From Reticulitermes lucifugus (Eukaryota; Arthropoda; Insecta; Blattodea; Rhinotermitidae), in NCBI GenBank assembly GCA_026260175.1, contig JAKCWW010001772.1, positions 1-64,000 of the forward strand: a stretch of DNA of 64,000 bases. The letters run 5' to 3'. The translations under genes and the position numbers were made by a program. Below are positions 46,034 to 57,410 of the stretch, one piece after another. The number at the start of each line of letters is the position of its first letter. The stretch's first letter is position 1. The notes below the pieces were generated by a model. The model was not told the origin of the DNA, did no database searches, and saw only the letters and a list, made by a program, of their open reading frames with translations.

Positions 46034-46766
46034 CCTAAGACAACTAAATGCCGTCAACACAGCTAGTAATTATTATATTTTTAACTTGACAGCATGTTTC
46101 GACATCAAAATATCATCTTCAGGCCAATAGTGTAAAATACATAAAAGGAAATATGTGCATCTTTATTGAATTTGGAATTGAGATCTTAATTTTACAGGAT
46201 GATAAAGTACATGTTGCTCTGTCAGATCAATTATGTAAAATAAAAATAAATATAGTTAAGAGACTTCTGTTTCTTTTTGCGAAGGATGGTTGTATATGTT
46301 GTTGTTTAGTTGGTTCCGGTGCTTGTACCTTAAGAGCAGTTAAACAGGCAACACAACTACAAGCACCGGAACGAACTAAACATCGACATGTAAGACCATC
46401 CTTTGAAAAAGGAACAAAAAGAACTCGGACAAGAAAACCTAAAATATAAACAAGATCTGCAAGATATATTCCAACAACTTCATGCTGCATATTGACCTAC
46501 TACATCAAGACACGACAATACAAATCATGAATATTTTAACAGATGTGTAACCATATTTATTTTTTATTTTATGTAATTGATTTGACAGAGCAGCATGTGT
46601 TTTATCATACTGTAAAACAGAGATCTCAATTCCAAACGTAATGCAATTGTATATATTTTCTTTTATGTATTTTATACTATTAACCCTTTGAGTTCGAAAC
46701 GTGTTGCCAAATTAAAGACGTAATAATTACTAGTTTTGTTGACGACATTTATTTGTCTTATGTTAT
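46034..46766. mobile_element. Foldback element (about 730 bp) with nested inverted repeats
   Basis: The outer arms (46034-46270 and 46550-46766) are reverse complements at most positions. Landmarks are GTAAAATACATAAAAGGAAA, TTTGGAATTGAGATCT and GCTCTGTCAGATCAATTA. A second inverted pair lies inside (GGTTCCGGTGCTTGTACC-type, about 46284-46403). Open frames on the two strands of the inner pair read similar peptides because of the symmetry and are not genes. A hammerhead-like motif sits near the left outer end. No target duplication was found. Confidence 0.8.
46085..46127 (-). ncRNA. Hammerhead-like motif in the left arm
   Basis: Minus strand: UUGGC, CUGAAGA, stem II GAUAU/AUGUC with loop UUUG, GAAAC, AUGCU, GUCAA. 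Stem I UUGGC/GUCAA forms 5 bp with one wobble. The core is intact, but the cleavage triplet reads GCU rather than NUH. Confidence 0.55.
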
Positions 46767-47994
46767 ATCTAACACAATGGGACGAAAAAAGCAAAAAAAA
46801 AAAATCTTCCAGCTTATTTTTCCGTGTGTTCTTAAAAACTCTACATATCACTGCTGCATGGAAAATTTAATTATCACTTAAGGTCAAGGCTTCTCGGCAC
46901 TTCTCGGCAGTACGGGGCTCTGTTTATTAGGGTGGTCAGTGTTACTGAAGGGGTGGTTACCCTGATGTTACCCCTGTGACTAAACAGGAAGCCATACAAG
47001 CTTTATTGTTGGAGGGTGTGTGTGAAGTGCCATGTTGTTTTGAACTTCGCATTATATTTCCGATGTATAGAACGAGGCACTCCAGTAATTTTCTGAAGTC
47101 GTCTAGATTTTTATCCTAAATAGTCTCATGGGTGGTGACTAACGTGTCGGGAGAAATAGTGCCTCCATCGTAAGGAATATTGTAAACATTCTGACTATAC
47201 GATCGTACAATTCCATAACCCACAAAACTTCAACATGAATCTTCACAGCCATGAGTAGCTTGAAGTAATAATTCCATAAAACTTCGTAACACTGCACGAC
47301 TCATTAAACTGTCACTATAAATGGCTTCGGCATATGACGGGCTACCATAATATGCACGCACTTATCCACGTGCCTTTCAAAGTTTTACACAGCACTGTCA
47401 GATTTCTCTGTATCTTAACAACAGATTTATCTTGGATTATGAGTGTCTTATGTTTTTCACTAAGGAGATTTTCCTCCGTGCCTTAGGAATGTATTTAAAA
47501 TATATCAAGACCCTGTTTTCTCCGTATCTTACCCACGTAAGCCGGGCATGACTCATTAACAAACTAGTCTCTGTCGTAATCACAGTCTCCCAGATTGTGA
47601 AGGTACTCACAGACCAGTCCCTTTTGTAAACTTGCAAACGGTGCTTTGACGTCATGTACAAAACAAGCACTATCATAACGATGGAAACCCTATACACATG
47701 GCAACCCCTGTTGCGACTCCATGGAAACCAGGCTTTAACGCCACACACAAACCAAGCTCTACGGTAACTAAAGACAGCCTGTAACCAGCGAAACGAAGTG
47801 TTACCCATTGAAAAATCACGCACATTATTGAAGTTACATTAGGCTTATTTTTTATATTTTCCAGTGGACTGTCATCGTAACGAGAGTCTATTTTTGACAT
47901 TTATAAAAATCACGTCAAATTGTAACTATAGATAATGAAAAAACGTACTAATCAAACATAACCTAACCGCAGTAAGTATATTAACGTGGCTACG
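46767..47994. other. No gene recognised; GGTAAC-like cluster at 47650
   Basis: The minus open frame 47437-47823 follows the cluster composition and has no domain. Confidence 0.4.
47650..47790. repeat. Cluster of ATGGAAACC / GGCAACC / GGTAAC motifs
   Basis: CATGGAAACC twice, CATGGCAACCC once, and GGTAACT and TGTAACCAG once each within 140 bp. Similar in character to 16505-16735 and to the site at 8561. Confidence 0.4.
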
Positions 47995-48250
47995 GCGTAG
48001 GCGACTGAGGAACTGTAGTTCCATTTCCGGAAAAGGAAAAAGATTTTTCTTTCATCACAACGTGAAGACAATCTGCGGGCTACACCCAGGCCCCTCCTTA
48101 ATAAGTATCCGGAGCTTTTCTCTGGGAGTAAAGCGGCAGGGCGAACATTTGATCACTCAGCTCCATCTAGTACTGGGGTTAAAGATACGTGCAGCTAAGC
48201 CTCCACTTCCCCATATGTCTTCATGGCGTGATGCTTAGTGTAGCATAGAC
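47995..48250 (+). mobile_element. SINE-C copy, + orientation
   Basis: The head is degenerate (GTGGCTACGGCGTAGGCGAC). The body TTTTCTCTGGGAGTAAAGCG and ATCTAGTACTGGGGTTAA is followed by the terminus CATATGTCTTCATGGCGTG. Confidence 0.7.
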
Positions 48251-48689
48251 AAGTCTTTCCTTTGAACTTTATCTGTACCTATGTAACATTAAAGATCCGT
48301 AAAAAGACCGACATTTATACTAACGTATTAAACACAACAGAAAAATAATCTGCGAGGTGCTGCCCCTCAAGTGGATATTTTCGGCAAAGATGAACATGTA
48401 ATACCGGCTGAAGCATAGAGTACTACTTGCTACTTCATTCACAAAATGCCAGAATAACAAGCTGTTACTTTTTATTTGTATAATACTTTAACTGCTGTGC
48501 CAGTCACAAGATCAACAGAAACCCCACAATATCCAACATAATAGCAATGCGTTCCCACCAAAATAACAATAATGCATTTAGTGTGTAGTCCGTGTTGTAG
48601 TGCACACACACTTTGCTGTGGAATTCTTTACTTTCAAAATGTTGTATATGTTTACGGTACAAGCGTAAATGTAATTGTATTTACATCTA

Positions 48690-49300
48690 TAAGAAAGGTA
48701 TGGCCTTACCTTTACTGGTTTTCCCGAAAATAAAAAAATGATCAATAACATTATATGCAAATCTCTTACGCCGATTTCCACCGATATCGTAAGGTAAATG
48801 TGGAAAGTACAGATATAAGTTTATTTACGCCATGAGTAGAAATATGACAGTCACTGTTCCGATTTTAACGAAGCTCACTATTTCTCAATAACTTGTGTAT
48901 ATATCTCCCTCACTGAATTGTATCAAAATAGACTAAAAAGGTATAAAATACGGGAAAAATATCATTGACACTCGTAAGTGAAGCATAGCTTTCAATATAC
49001 CAATTTCCACGAAACTCAAAATTGCAAAATGGCATTATATGGAAATTGTCTGGCAAATCGTTCGATAAATATGGAAAGTACGGGTACAGACATTTAACCC
49101 CCATAAGTAACAGATGACTGTACCAGCCGATTTTCAAGGAAGTCACTTCTACTCCACAACTTTTTGTAGAGATATCCTATAACGAATTTCATGAAAATTC
49201 GACTAACGGTTTAGCTGCTAATACTAGGTCACAGACAGACGGACATGATCTCCACATAAGGCGTTCTTTAGTACCTCATCAAAGCGTCTAAGAAACATTG
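48690..49300 (+). repeat. T140 element, about four units
   Basis: Unit landmarks at about 48864, 49004 and 49133 (TTAACGAAGCTC, TTCCACGAAACTC, TTCAAGGAAGTC), spacing 129-140 bp. Closes with GCTAATACTAGGTCAC, GACGGACATG, ACATAAGGCGTTCTTTAG and a possible hairpin (AGGCG/CGTCT). Confidence 0.7.
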
Positions 49301-49979
49301 TAGATACAACATAATTAGTGTTTTCCTTGTCCAGCTGCTTAATATTTTGCACTCGTTTTATATTTCTGGCAGGCTGCACAGTGCCCAGAACACAATCCCC
49401 TCCTTCCCGTAACCCTTGGGAACAGAGCTACACGTAAACTTGCTTAAATCTTGTTTCTTTCGTCACGACCGCAGTGCGGATGCAACACTCCTTGGATGTT
49501 AATGAGGAGAATCTACGAGGGGTGGTTACCTGTTTATGAGGTATATCTGCCTAAGATCTATGAGCGCAGTAAGGCAAATCTAACAACACCTTGTTACGGA
49601 GCAGTTCATAGTCAGTAGGGGAAAACATGGGCAAATATTGGTTGTAATAGATGGAGAATGTTAGCGTCATAATTTGTATTGTTCTTCTGACATTACTGAG
49701 TTGTTTGCATCAAGCAGGATAAAGAAGGTGAAGTGTGGAGAACGCATGGAAGCGATGAAAAAGTGTTAGAAATGCTATTTTTAAAATGCCGAGAAAATAA
49801 ATTTTCTTTAAGTAAAAGTGCGAGAATAAAGCTATAAAAAGGAACAAATTTGGGAGAAATATCCCTCAGTAAGCATTTGTTGGTTTTCAGCGTAACAAAC
49901 CATCCATAATCACGAAGATATACAGACAGAAGAAAAGTAAAATAATATACAACAAACCTGGATATTTTATTTATTATAA

Positions 49980-50090
49980 TGACAAGGCTACTCTCCGGAT
50001 GGTCAAGGAATCTGGTTTCGATTCCGGACAGGGGAAAGAGATTTTTTACTTTTCCGCATCATCCATACATGCTCTGGATCCCTCCAAACC
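49980..50090 (+). repeat. tRNA-like SINE head
   Basis: CTCCGGATGGTCAAGGAATC precedes GGTTTCGATTCCGGACAGGG. Resembles the SINE-C head but the body is absent. Confidence 0.4.
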
Positions 50091-50364
50091 TCCTGCAGTT
50101 TCATGGAGTTGCGCTTAATTAACGTAATAACAATTTTATCTTTCCTTTAACCAGCATGAAAGAAGTTAAAGAATGTGTGGGTTACCATAATTAAAAAAGG
50201 GTGTTCGAGAAGAGGGTGCAGAGGAAGATATTTGTGCCTAAGAGGGAGAAAATAATAGGAGGCTGGAAAAAATGCATAATGATAGTTTCATGACTTATAT
50301 TCCCCGACCAATATTCCTAGCGTGATGAAGTGGAGGAGGATAAGGTAGGCGGGGATGTGGCATG

Positions 50365-50480
50365 TATGGAAAAGAAGATAGTATCGACTGGATTGATTTG
50401 GCTCAGGTTCGGGACCAGTTGCGGACTCTGGTGAACACCGTAATTAATTTCTTGAAAAACCGAGGAACTGTTAAATTCTC
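50365..50480 (+). pseudogene. LINE polyprotein C-terminal scrap
   Basis: The frame reads DSIDWIDLAQVRDQLRTLVN followed by TVINF. The same WIDLAQ.RDQ...L.N..MNL-type tail appears in the LINE remnant at 55460-56230 (DMDMYWAVVKAVMNLWVP). Confidence 0.55.
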
Positions 50481-51249
50481 AAGAAGGTCTGTTTTCATGG
50501 AGTTAGTTATTTAGTTTTCATTAAATAAATAAATTACTTAGTTCCACAATTGAAATTATATGCTACCCTGGAGATATTCTGAGATATGACGTTGTTTCTT
50601 TGGGAGAGTAGTAAGTGGGTGAACGTTTTGAAGGATTGTAGTGCCTTAATTGTCAGTCATCAGGAAGTTCCACAAAAATGCCAATCCGCGTATCTGGCAT
50701 TCTTCATTCGACGACACGACGTCAAATCCTAAAGGACCTGAAACATCAAAACAACGCTGTAAAAACCTCAAATCGGACATACTTCGTTTGTGTTTCCTGA
50801 ATTTTTTTCCCCCAAATTTTACTGCGTTATGCCACCGTCTATTTCGCCTAGCGGGTTGAGCCGGCACTACATTTTTTATAACGCCGACGCCATTTTTGTA
50901 ACGCTCGCTGATACCGGAAAATATTTATCATGCGCCTCGCTACAGGTGCGGAGCACCATGCGGAAATACAAGGATAATTTGGTTGTGGAGCTGAAGCTGT
51001 CTTGTCAACATTGTCAAACGTGTCTCACACCACTGGAGCCGTGATAGATGAGTTGCTTGTGTTACGTGTTTTTATTACTCGATTTTTAAGGGGGCTCACA
51101 TCATTTACATATCAATTTTTTTAAACGATCTACAACAGAATTTGTAGAATGGGGTCACCCGGCAGAACTGACTGATTCTATGATGAAATGAATACACGTG
51201 GAGTCGTTGTATAAAAATAATCAGACCTGCAGCAGAGCGCGTAGAATTT

Positions 51250-51720
51250 AAAAACACGTATTTTTATTTAGGCGTTCTTTAAGAAGTAAAATGAGGAACG
51301 CTTATTTGGAGGCACGTCAGTCCCTCCATTTGCCCGTCCATCTGTCTATGACCTAGTATCAACGACTAAACCGTTTGTAGGATTTTTATTAACTTCTGTA
51401 TATGAATTATTTAGAAAACTTTGTCGAGCGAGCTTGTGTTTTGTGAAAAATGGCTCACTGGCACCCATACTTTACTTAGGGGCGTAAATGGTTTTTTACT
51501 CCGTACTTCCAATAATTCTTAAATTATTTGGGTGTCATCTTATATAGCTTAACACGTAACGTCGAGCAAGTTTGAATTTTGTGAGAATCGGTACTTTACT
51601 TAAGGGCATAAAAGAAATGTTTGCCCATATTTTCGACATTGTTTATAAGATTTCGTAAAATTCGATACAAGAGATGTCTACAAGGTTTATTAAGTGTTTG
51701 TAAGTGCCGCGAAATTCGGT
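51250..51720 (-). repeat. T140 element, minus orientation
   Basis: On the + strand GTGAAAA and GTGAGAATC unit landmarks lie at about 51443 and 51581 (138 bp apart). The terminus (TAGGCGTTCTTTAAGAAG and GACCTAGTATCAACG) lies on the left, so the element runs right to left. AAGCGTTC and GAACGCCT at the end can pair as a hairpin. Confidence 0.7.
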
Positions 51721-52714
51721 ACAGAGATTATCATAATTTAATTTGNGGGGGGGGGGAGGCGTAAATAAATTTCTATTTTTAAGTTCTTCATTTGTTGCCC
51801 GGTGTTGGTAAAAGTCGGTATAAGAGTTCTGCACATAATGTTGTTGAATACTTCAGCATTTCCCGCAAATCGGTGCAAGAAAGCCGCACTTTCCTTATAA
51901 GCCTTAATGAAATTACATTTCCGCGTGTGCCATGAGACCGTGTGACAATTGGAAAGCAAGGAACGCTGTTATAAAATCTGTGTACTGCGTCATGGAGTAG
52001 AGCATTTGAAGTCTTCTTAATTACTACATCAATTCCGAGTGGGTTACGCCTAAACATTTTTCTGAAAGTCACTGTTACGGAAAATACATCTGATGATTTT
52101 GTTATTGTGTAACTCAGTGACATGTTATAGTATTAAGTGAAAAGTGCACTTTATTAAGCCCGTCGTTACGCACTTTGAGTCTAGTGGCAATGAAGAGTGA
52201 AATTAACCCCTATAGGGAATGTGACACCAGAAGTCACACTTGCAGTCTATTTACGTATTACACTGCTATGTGCACTGTACTGCAGTGGCCGAATGCAGGT
52301 AGCCCTACGTACAGGAAAGACCCCAGTGTTCAGTTCTCGGACGTAAAACCAGCTATCCAAGCTGACGTGTTTTGTGGTATTCTGAATCCTTCCAAGCGAA
52401 CTCCGGTTGGTTGTATCTCACATTAGGAGACAACCGCCTCCTTCCACAGCTTTCCATTTCCTTATTCACTTCCATTGGGCGTCATGCTGTGTACATATTG
52501 TGCTAATTATTGAAATGATCGAAGTTTCAACTCTTGTAAGATATTACGATATGTCGATTGGTAAATAGTTACCGACTTCTTGTATGAGGTTTCTGTCCAT
52601 CTTAAGTCTAAGATAACTGTACAGCTTAGGCTTTGAAGATGGAAGAAGCAGCCTCACCTAAACGACGGTTACTGTTTGTCAGTCGATACGAGGTCATACG
52701 CAATGCGACAAGAA
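51721..52714. other. No gene recognised
   Basis: A G run with one ambiguous base at 51746. A degenerate PLE-like string (TTTGAAGATGG to AAACGACGGTTAC) lies near 52630-52675. Confidence 0.4.
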
Positions 52715-52965
52715 AGTAATAAGACTAAAATATAATAAAAGAAGTATGTATAAGGCAATATGTTTGTTAATACTTCTTCTCAAAGTAGTCCCCGTATGAA
52801 CGAATACGCTCTCTGAAACATTTATACAAACTTCGTAAAGGTCACGAAAACTCATATTCAGTAATAGTGTTTAGTTATGCCGTCACGATCTTTCGAATGT
52901 CAATGATCGTGTCAAATAGGCGAGCGTACATTTTCATTTTAGACTTCTGAACGAGAGGAGAGTCT
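52715..52965 (-). pseudogene. Mariner-like transposase C-terminal fragment
   Basis: The minus strand reads KMYARLFDTIIDIRKIVTA, a stop, LNTITEYEFRDLYEVCI and, after a frameshift, RIRSYGDYFEKKY. The succession D-T-I-x-D-I...L-N-T-x-T-x-x-x-F...G-D-Y-F-E-x is the usual C-terminal ending of mariner-type transposases. The DD(D/E) catalytic part is not present. Inactive fragment. Confidence 0.6.
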
Positions 52966-53265
52966 TCTGGATTTAGATCATGGTAATACGGGGGCCCGGG
53001 GTGCGATTGGGCACTGCAACGCCATTTCTGTACAAAATGTTATCATCAATATTTAATATTTCAGTGACATTAAATTACCCAAATGACATTGAGAACAGGA
53101 AGTTGGAAACACTCGAATGAACTATTTTGATAATGAAAGATGGATGATACACATCGATGCCTTATATCGGTACCCCTAGCTTTAACACAGCTATGACGTC
53201 ACTCAGAAACAATGTCCTGTCGTAACCGTGTCAACCTATGTGTTACAAATCATGAGTATTATGCA

Positions 53266-53440
53266 GTTTAAGGCATGGGTCTCCAACCCGCGGCCACATT
53301 TGTAAATTACGTATATACTATAAAAATGACGCAATAATTTAGGCCTTTACTGTTATTTTTCCAAGAGCGGCCCGCGAACCAACCCACAATAATGGTAGTG
53401 GCACTTTTCCATAAAAAGGCTGGACACCCATGGTTTAAGG
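53266..53440. mobile_element. hAT-like MITE, 159 bp, with perfect 8-bp target duplication
   Basis: GTTTAAGG occurs at 53266-53273 and 53433-53440. The element between (53274-53432) has terminal inverted repeats CATGGGTCTCCAACC and CATGGGTGTCCAGCC (13 of 15 identical). The subterminal CCCGCGGCC and GCGGCCCGCGAA strings are also typical of hAT ends. The 8-bp duplication size fits the hAT superfamily. No transposase. The minus open frame running through it is incidental. Confidence 0.85.
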
Positions 53441-54774
53441 TGAATCGTACGTCGTCCTCAGGGGCAAGTATTACAGTGGCTAAGGCTTCATTGCCTTGTA
53501 ACAACTCGACCTGACCGATACGCGACAACGGTCGTCAGCTCGTCAGTCTCAGCTGCTGACTGCTGTTCTTTTGAGTGAAGCAGATAACATAGACGTGCGT
53601 TGATAAGCTGTGGTGTCGTTCGAAGTCTCAGGGATGTGAGGCAAATTGCTGAAGCGAAACATTTCATTCTTGAGGTACTTAATGAACAGTGGATCAACTG
53701 TACTTACTATCGTATCTGCGCCAATAAAACTCAGAACTTCTGTACGTTTTCACACTCTCTGTCACTCAGCAAACATAACCTGACCTTACATTATATTCCC
53801 GCACGTAGAAATTCATACGTAAAACAATGTCAGGAATTGTTTCTAAGAGTTACGAGAAATTAACTTTCCAAAAGCTTGGAGACCATAATCATATTCGACA
53901 ACATGCATTACTTATCCTCGTATCGTGTAAGCAAATCTTTACGTAAGACTTTTAGGAATATAAAGGGAAGTCATTGGTCGTGGCCTTGGGGTAAGTAGTC
54001 CACCGGCATATGCCCAGGAACGCAAGACCGTGAAAAGACGGTAGATGGGCTAACCGGTACCACACGGACCATAGTCGTCCCGATTACAGTATACCGGCTT
54101 CGGTCTGTTGACTTATTTTGATGCATCATTTTGAACAGCCGTACAAATTATCAGTTTCTCAAGACGAGTGTTGCCCGAGACGTAAGTTCAGATGTTGCGA
54201 TTTTGGTTATTTTTATGGCTTATTTAATTCACCGTATTTCGGAATACATTGCGTCGAAACGCAGAATGGTCGGCGAAAAATTGAAAGGAGAAGTTATGGA
54301 AGGAAAGGATCGTGGCCCAGTATGAAATACTATCTCGACATTTGCCTGCAGAGACTGAATATATTACAAAATCATAATCATTAGCATCATCGTTTTTACC
54401 AGCTGGAAGAGTATATTTTTGGCAAGAGGAGTTATGTCTTTCAGGAGAAATAGGCCTACACTCTCTTTGAACAAAAACAATGCTCACATTATTGCATGTG
54501 ATTTTAAGTTTCTAAGAAGTTAATAAATTCGTTTTGCAGTAGCAGGAATTCTCGCCCTCTGTCAGGAAGAAAGAGAAACAAACCAAATTAAGAGTTCATA
54601 CTATAAACTCTTATTCCTTAAGCACCTTCGCTCCCCCCCCTCCCCCCACCACCAATCCCAACTGTCTTTGAGTCTGTAACCTGAAGGGCAGTTTTCAGAC
54701 TACAGAATTTCGGCTGTACCAGTTCATTGTCTAATTCTGATCTTCGTTGCTGCTTAGTATTGGAATCATTATAT
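53441..54774. other. No gene recognised
   Basis: The open frames 54118-54384 and 54131-54325 overlap in different frames. The EYIASKRRMVGEKLKGEVM stretch resembles scraps of repeat-encoded protein but no domain can be named. A C-rich run is at 54632-54649. Confidence 0.35.
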
Positions 54775-54830
54775 ATTCAACCCTGAAGATAAAGGCAGCA
54801 TGTTACCTCGAAACGTTTGCACCCTTCTAC
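54775..54830 (+). ncRNA. Hammerhead-like motif
   Basis: AACC, CUGAAGA, stem II AGG/CCU, CGAAAC, GUU, UGC. Core boxes intact and GUU is a permitted triplet. Stem II is only about 3 bp and stem I is weak. Confidence 0.45.
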
Positions 54831-55459
54831 AAAATAATGCGAAATTACATTTCAGAAGACAGTATTTTCATCGATTGAATTTACTTTTAACACCAACCAA
54901 CTGGTACCGACAGAAATTTAAAAATTGATTAGATGTTTGACAGCGATGCTTTTTGGTGAAAGACATTCTCTATATCGGAATACAATATTTTTCATCATCT
55001 TGTGTTTAAGAGTTGATATAAGTGAGACCCCAGCATCACGCACGAGACATCCCGCTGATATCCCTCTCCCTCAATATCGATTCTACCCCTTCGAGCCTGG
55101 GACTGGAGAAGGTGACCGAGTGACTCAATAGGGTGGCAGTGTCCACCCACCCCTCCTGACTATCTGACCTCAACTGAGCTGACCTGACCGGAACCAACCT
55201 TCCAATTCGATCCACTTCACTTTTAGAGGCGAGGGGTGGCCACGATTTGCATGGTAAACCAGATACACGTCAGAATAGACACATATAGCCTAGTTAAGAC
55301 CGCTGCTTATTTCTTCTTCAAACTGGAAGTTTGTGGGATGCAGGAGCAAGTAAGAAAATGCCCGCATATTGTAACAGTCCTGGCGCGGTCGCTCATTTTT
55401 AGTTACGCCGGAGACCATGGGGAGAAAAGTAAAAAAAAAAAAATACACTGGGCATGAAA

Positions 55460-56230
55460 TGTGTTGCATTTCTCTTTTGTAAGTTTAGTACGAGTATTAA
55501 CGTATAATTTTAGTTTATTTGGTGAACACATAAATAATAAAAAGCTGAACATAGTAACTTTATTATTCGCCAGTAAGGAGGTTGGTCTAGATGTAAGTGC
55601 TGAGAAAACACATTCATGTCCCGTCAGTAGAATGCCGAACATGATCACAACATAAAGACAAATAAGAAATCGTTCGAGAATGTGGAAAATTTAAAATATT
55701 TGGGAACGACAATAACAAATTTAAATTTCAAGCATGGAAAATTAAGAGCAGATCAAATTCTGGGAATGCTTACTACCATTCGATCCAGAATTTTTCGTCT
55801 TCCCATATCTAATTTACACAAACAAAGACCCAAAATGCAGAAATGCACTTTTGCTTGTTGTTTTGTATGGGCGAGAAAATTGGTCTTTCACGTTAAAAGA
55901 AGCTTCCCGATTTGTACTTCTTGCAAAATATTATTATGGTAGTCAAATCAAGGAAAATGAGATAGGTGGGGCATGTGACATGTAATGTGGGTTCGGAAGG
56001 AAATGCGTACGGAGATTTGGCAAGGAAAGTTGAAGTAACGGGACCACCTGGAAGACCTAGGCATAGAAATGAGGACAGTGTTAAATTGAATCTTAAGGAA
56101 ATAAGGTAGGAAAGCGGGGATGGGATTAATCCGGATCAGGATATGGACATGTATTGGGCTGTTGTGAAGGCTGTAATGAACTTGTGGGTTCCATAAAATG
56201 TAGGGAATTTAACGGAAATCTGAGGAATTA
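55460..56230 (+). pseudogene. LINE reverse transcriptase thumb and C-terminal remnant
   Basis: Three frames in succession: ASKEVGLDVSAEKTHSCPVS (after the palm; the A.E.GL.V...KT signature), then ENLKYLGTTITNLNFKHGKL (the conserved KYLG.T.T motif), then VTGPPGRPRHRNEDSVKLNL and DMDMYWAVVKAVMNLWVP with a stop. Frameshifts at about 55655 and 55945 and several stops. The palm with the catalytic Asp pair is not present. This is a different, older LINE copy than that at 14451. Confidence 0.75.
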
Positions 56231-56334
56231 CTAGCGTTCCAAGAGGGACCCTTCTCCATTGACTTTGGACAGCATTCTTGGACTACGGGACCCTGAATTT
56301 TCGACCGCTTGACCTAAATATGGTGGACCTACTA

Positions 56335-56450
56335 TCCTTCGAAACGTCGAAATTACTCACTCAACGAAACGGCGTCACTTTCCAGACGACTGGAATCTTC
56401 AGCAACAACACTACTGTGAAAACCTCAAATCTCACAATGCTCTCATAAAT
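56335..56450 (+). mobile_element. PLE-type terminus, degenerate
   Basis: CCTTCGAAACGTCGAAATTAC is the 3' half of a hammerhead-like core (GAAAC, GUC). The following ACTCAACGAAACGGCGTCAC and ACTGTGAAAACCTCAAATC strings recur near 12865 and 50755. Confidence 0.4.
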
Positions 56451-56744
56451 TATCCTGCGTTGAGGGAAGTCCGTGACCGTTCTGTTTGATTTGAAGAGCA
56501 TTAAATATCTGGTTTCACACAGGAGCAATTACTGTATGAGGCATTTTAAAACAATGTGCAGCTACTGTGTGTGTCAGTGCGTGTGGTTGTTAGTTCCAAA
56601 AGTGTCGCATAAGGAATTAACACATAAATAAAATGTTTTTTCTTCTCTAGACTCAATCTTACAAAGACTGTAAATGCTGTATTCCATGACCTAGTGCACA
56701 AACGTTACCAAGGCTTTCTTTACTTCCAAACCGTCTTAAAATTT

Positions 56745-57410
56745 TAGGGTAAATGCTTAAGTATAACATCTCTTATAATTATAAGAAAATTAGGGTCTTC
56801 CCTGCGGGAATTTTCAGGAAGATCATAAATGCTAGGCAGAAACATCATATGGAGTTCTTGCATACTGAATTTCACCCAAAGCGGACAATATATGTGAAAA
56901 AATACGGATATAAATTTATTTACGCTCCTACGTAAAGCATGGATTTGAAATGAGCCGAAGTTCACGAAACTCACAACCACTCAGTACGTTATTGTTGACT
57001 TATTCTTTACTGAGGTTTATCCACGCTGAACAATAATGTATAAAAGACGGACAAAACGTTATTCACTTCTTTGCTTAAAGTATAATTTTTCACAATACCG
57101 ATTTTCACGAAACTCACAATTGCGTAGGGTCGTTATATGTAGATCTGCTATATGGAATTTCACCCAAATCGCTCTAGAGTTATGGAAAGTACGGCTAAAT
57201 ATATTGATGTCTTTAAGTAATGTATAACTGCGACTGAGCTAATTTTCACGAAACTAACGCTTTCTCGACAGTTTTTAAAATAAGTCCTATTGGCCTTACT
57301 GTACGTCACGAAAATCCGACAAAAGGTTCAATCTCTTATACTACGTCACATTAAGGCAAACGCATATATATTCCATATTAGGCGTCAATTCCCACCTTGT
57401 AAAGGACGAC
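56745..57410 (+). repeat. T140 element, about four units
   Basis: TTCACGAAACTC occurs at 56961, 57104 and (as TTCACGAAACTA) 57244, spacing 143 and 140 bp. ATTTCACCCAAA occurs at about 56869 and 57156, two units apart. Closes with ATTAGGCGTC. Cleanest periodicity of the four copies. Confidence 0.8.

Larger units (their letters stand above)
49301..51249. other. No gene recognised; SINE head and LINE scrap
   Basis: A tRNA-like head (49980-50090; box B-like GGTTTCGATTCC) and a LINE C-terminus (50365-50480) are the only identified pieces. Confidence 0.4.

Noticed and set aside
46153-46490. Open frames on both strands with similar peptides (SGAC, QAPE motifs)
   Set aside because: The similarity is explained by the nested inverted repeat of the foldback element.
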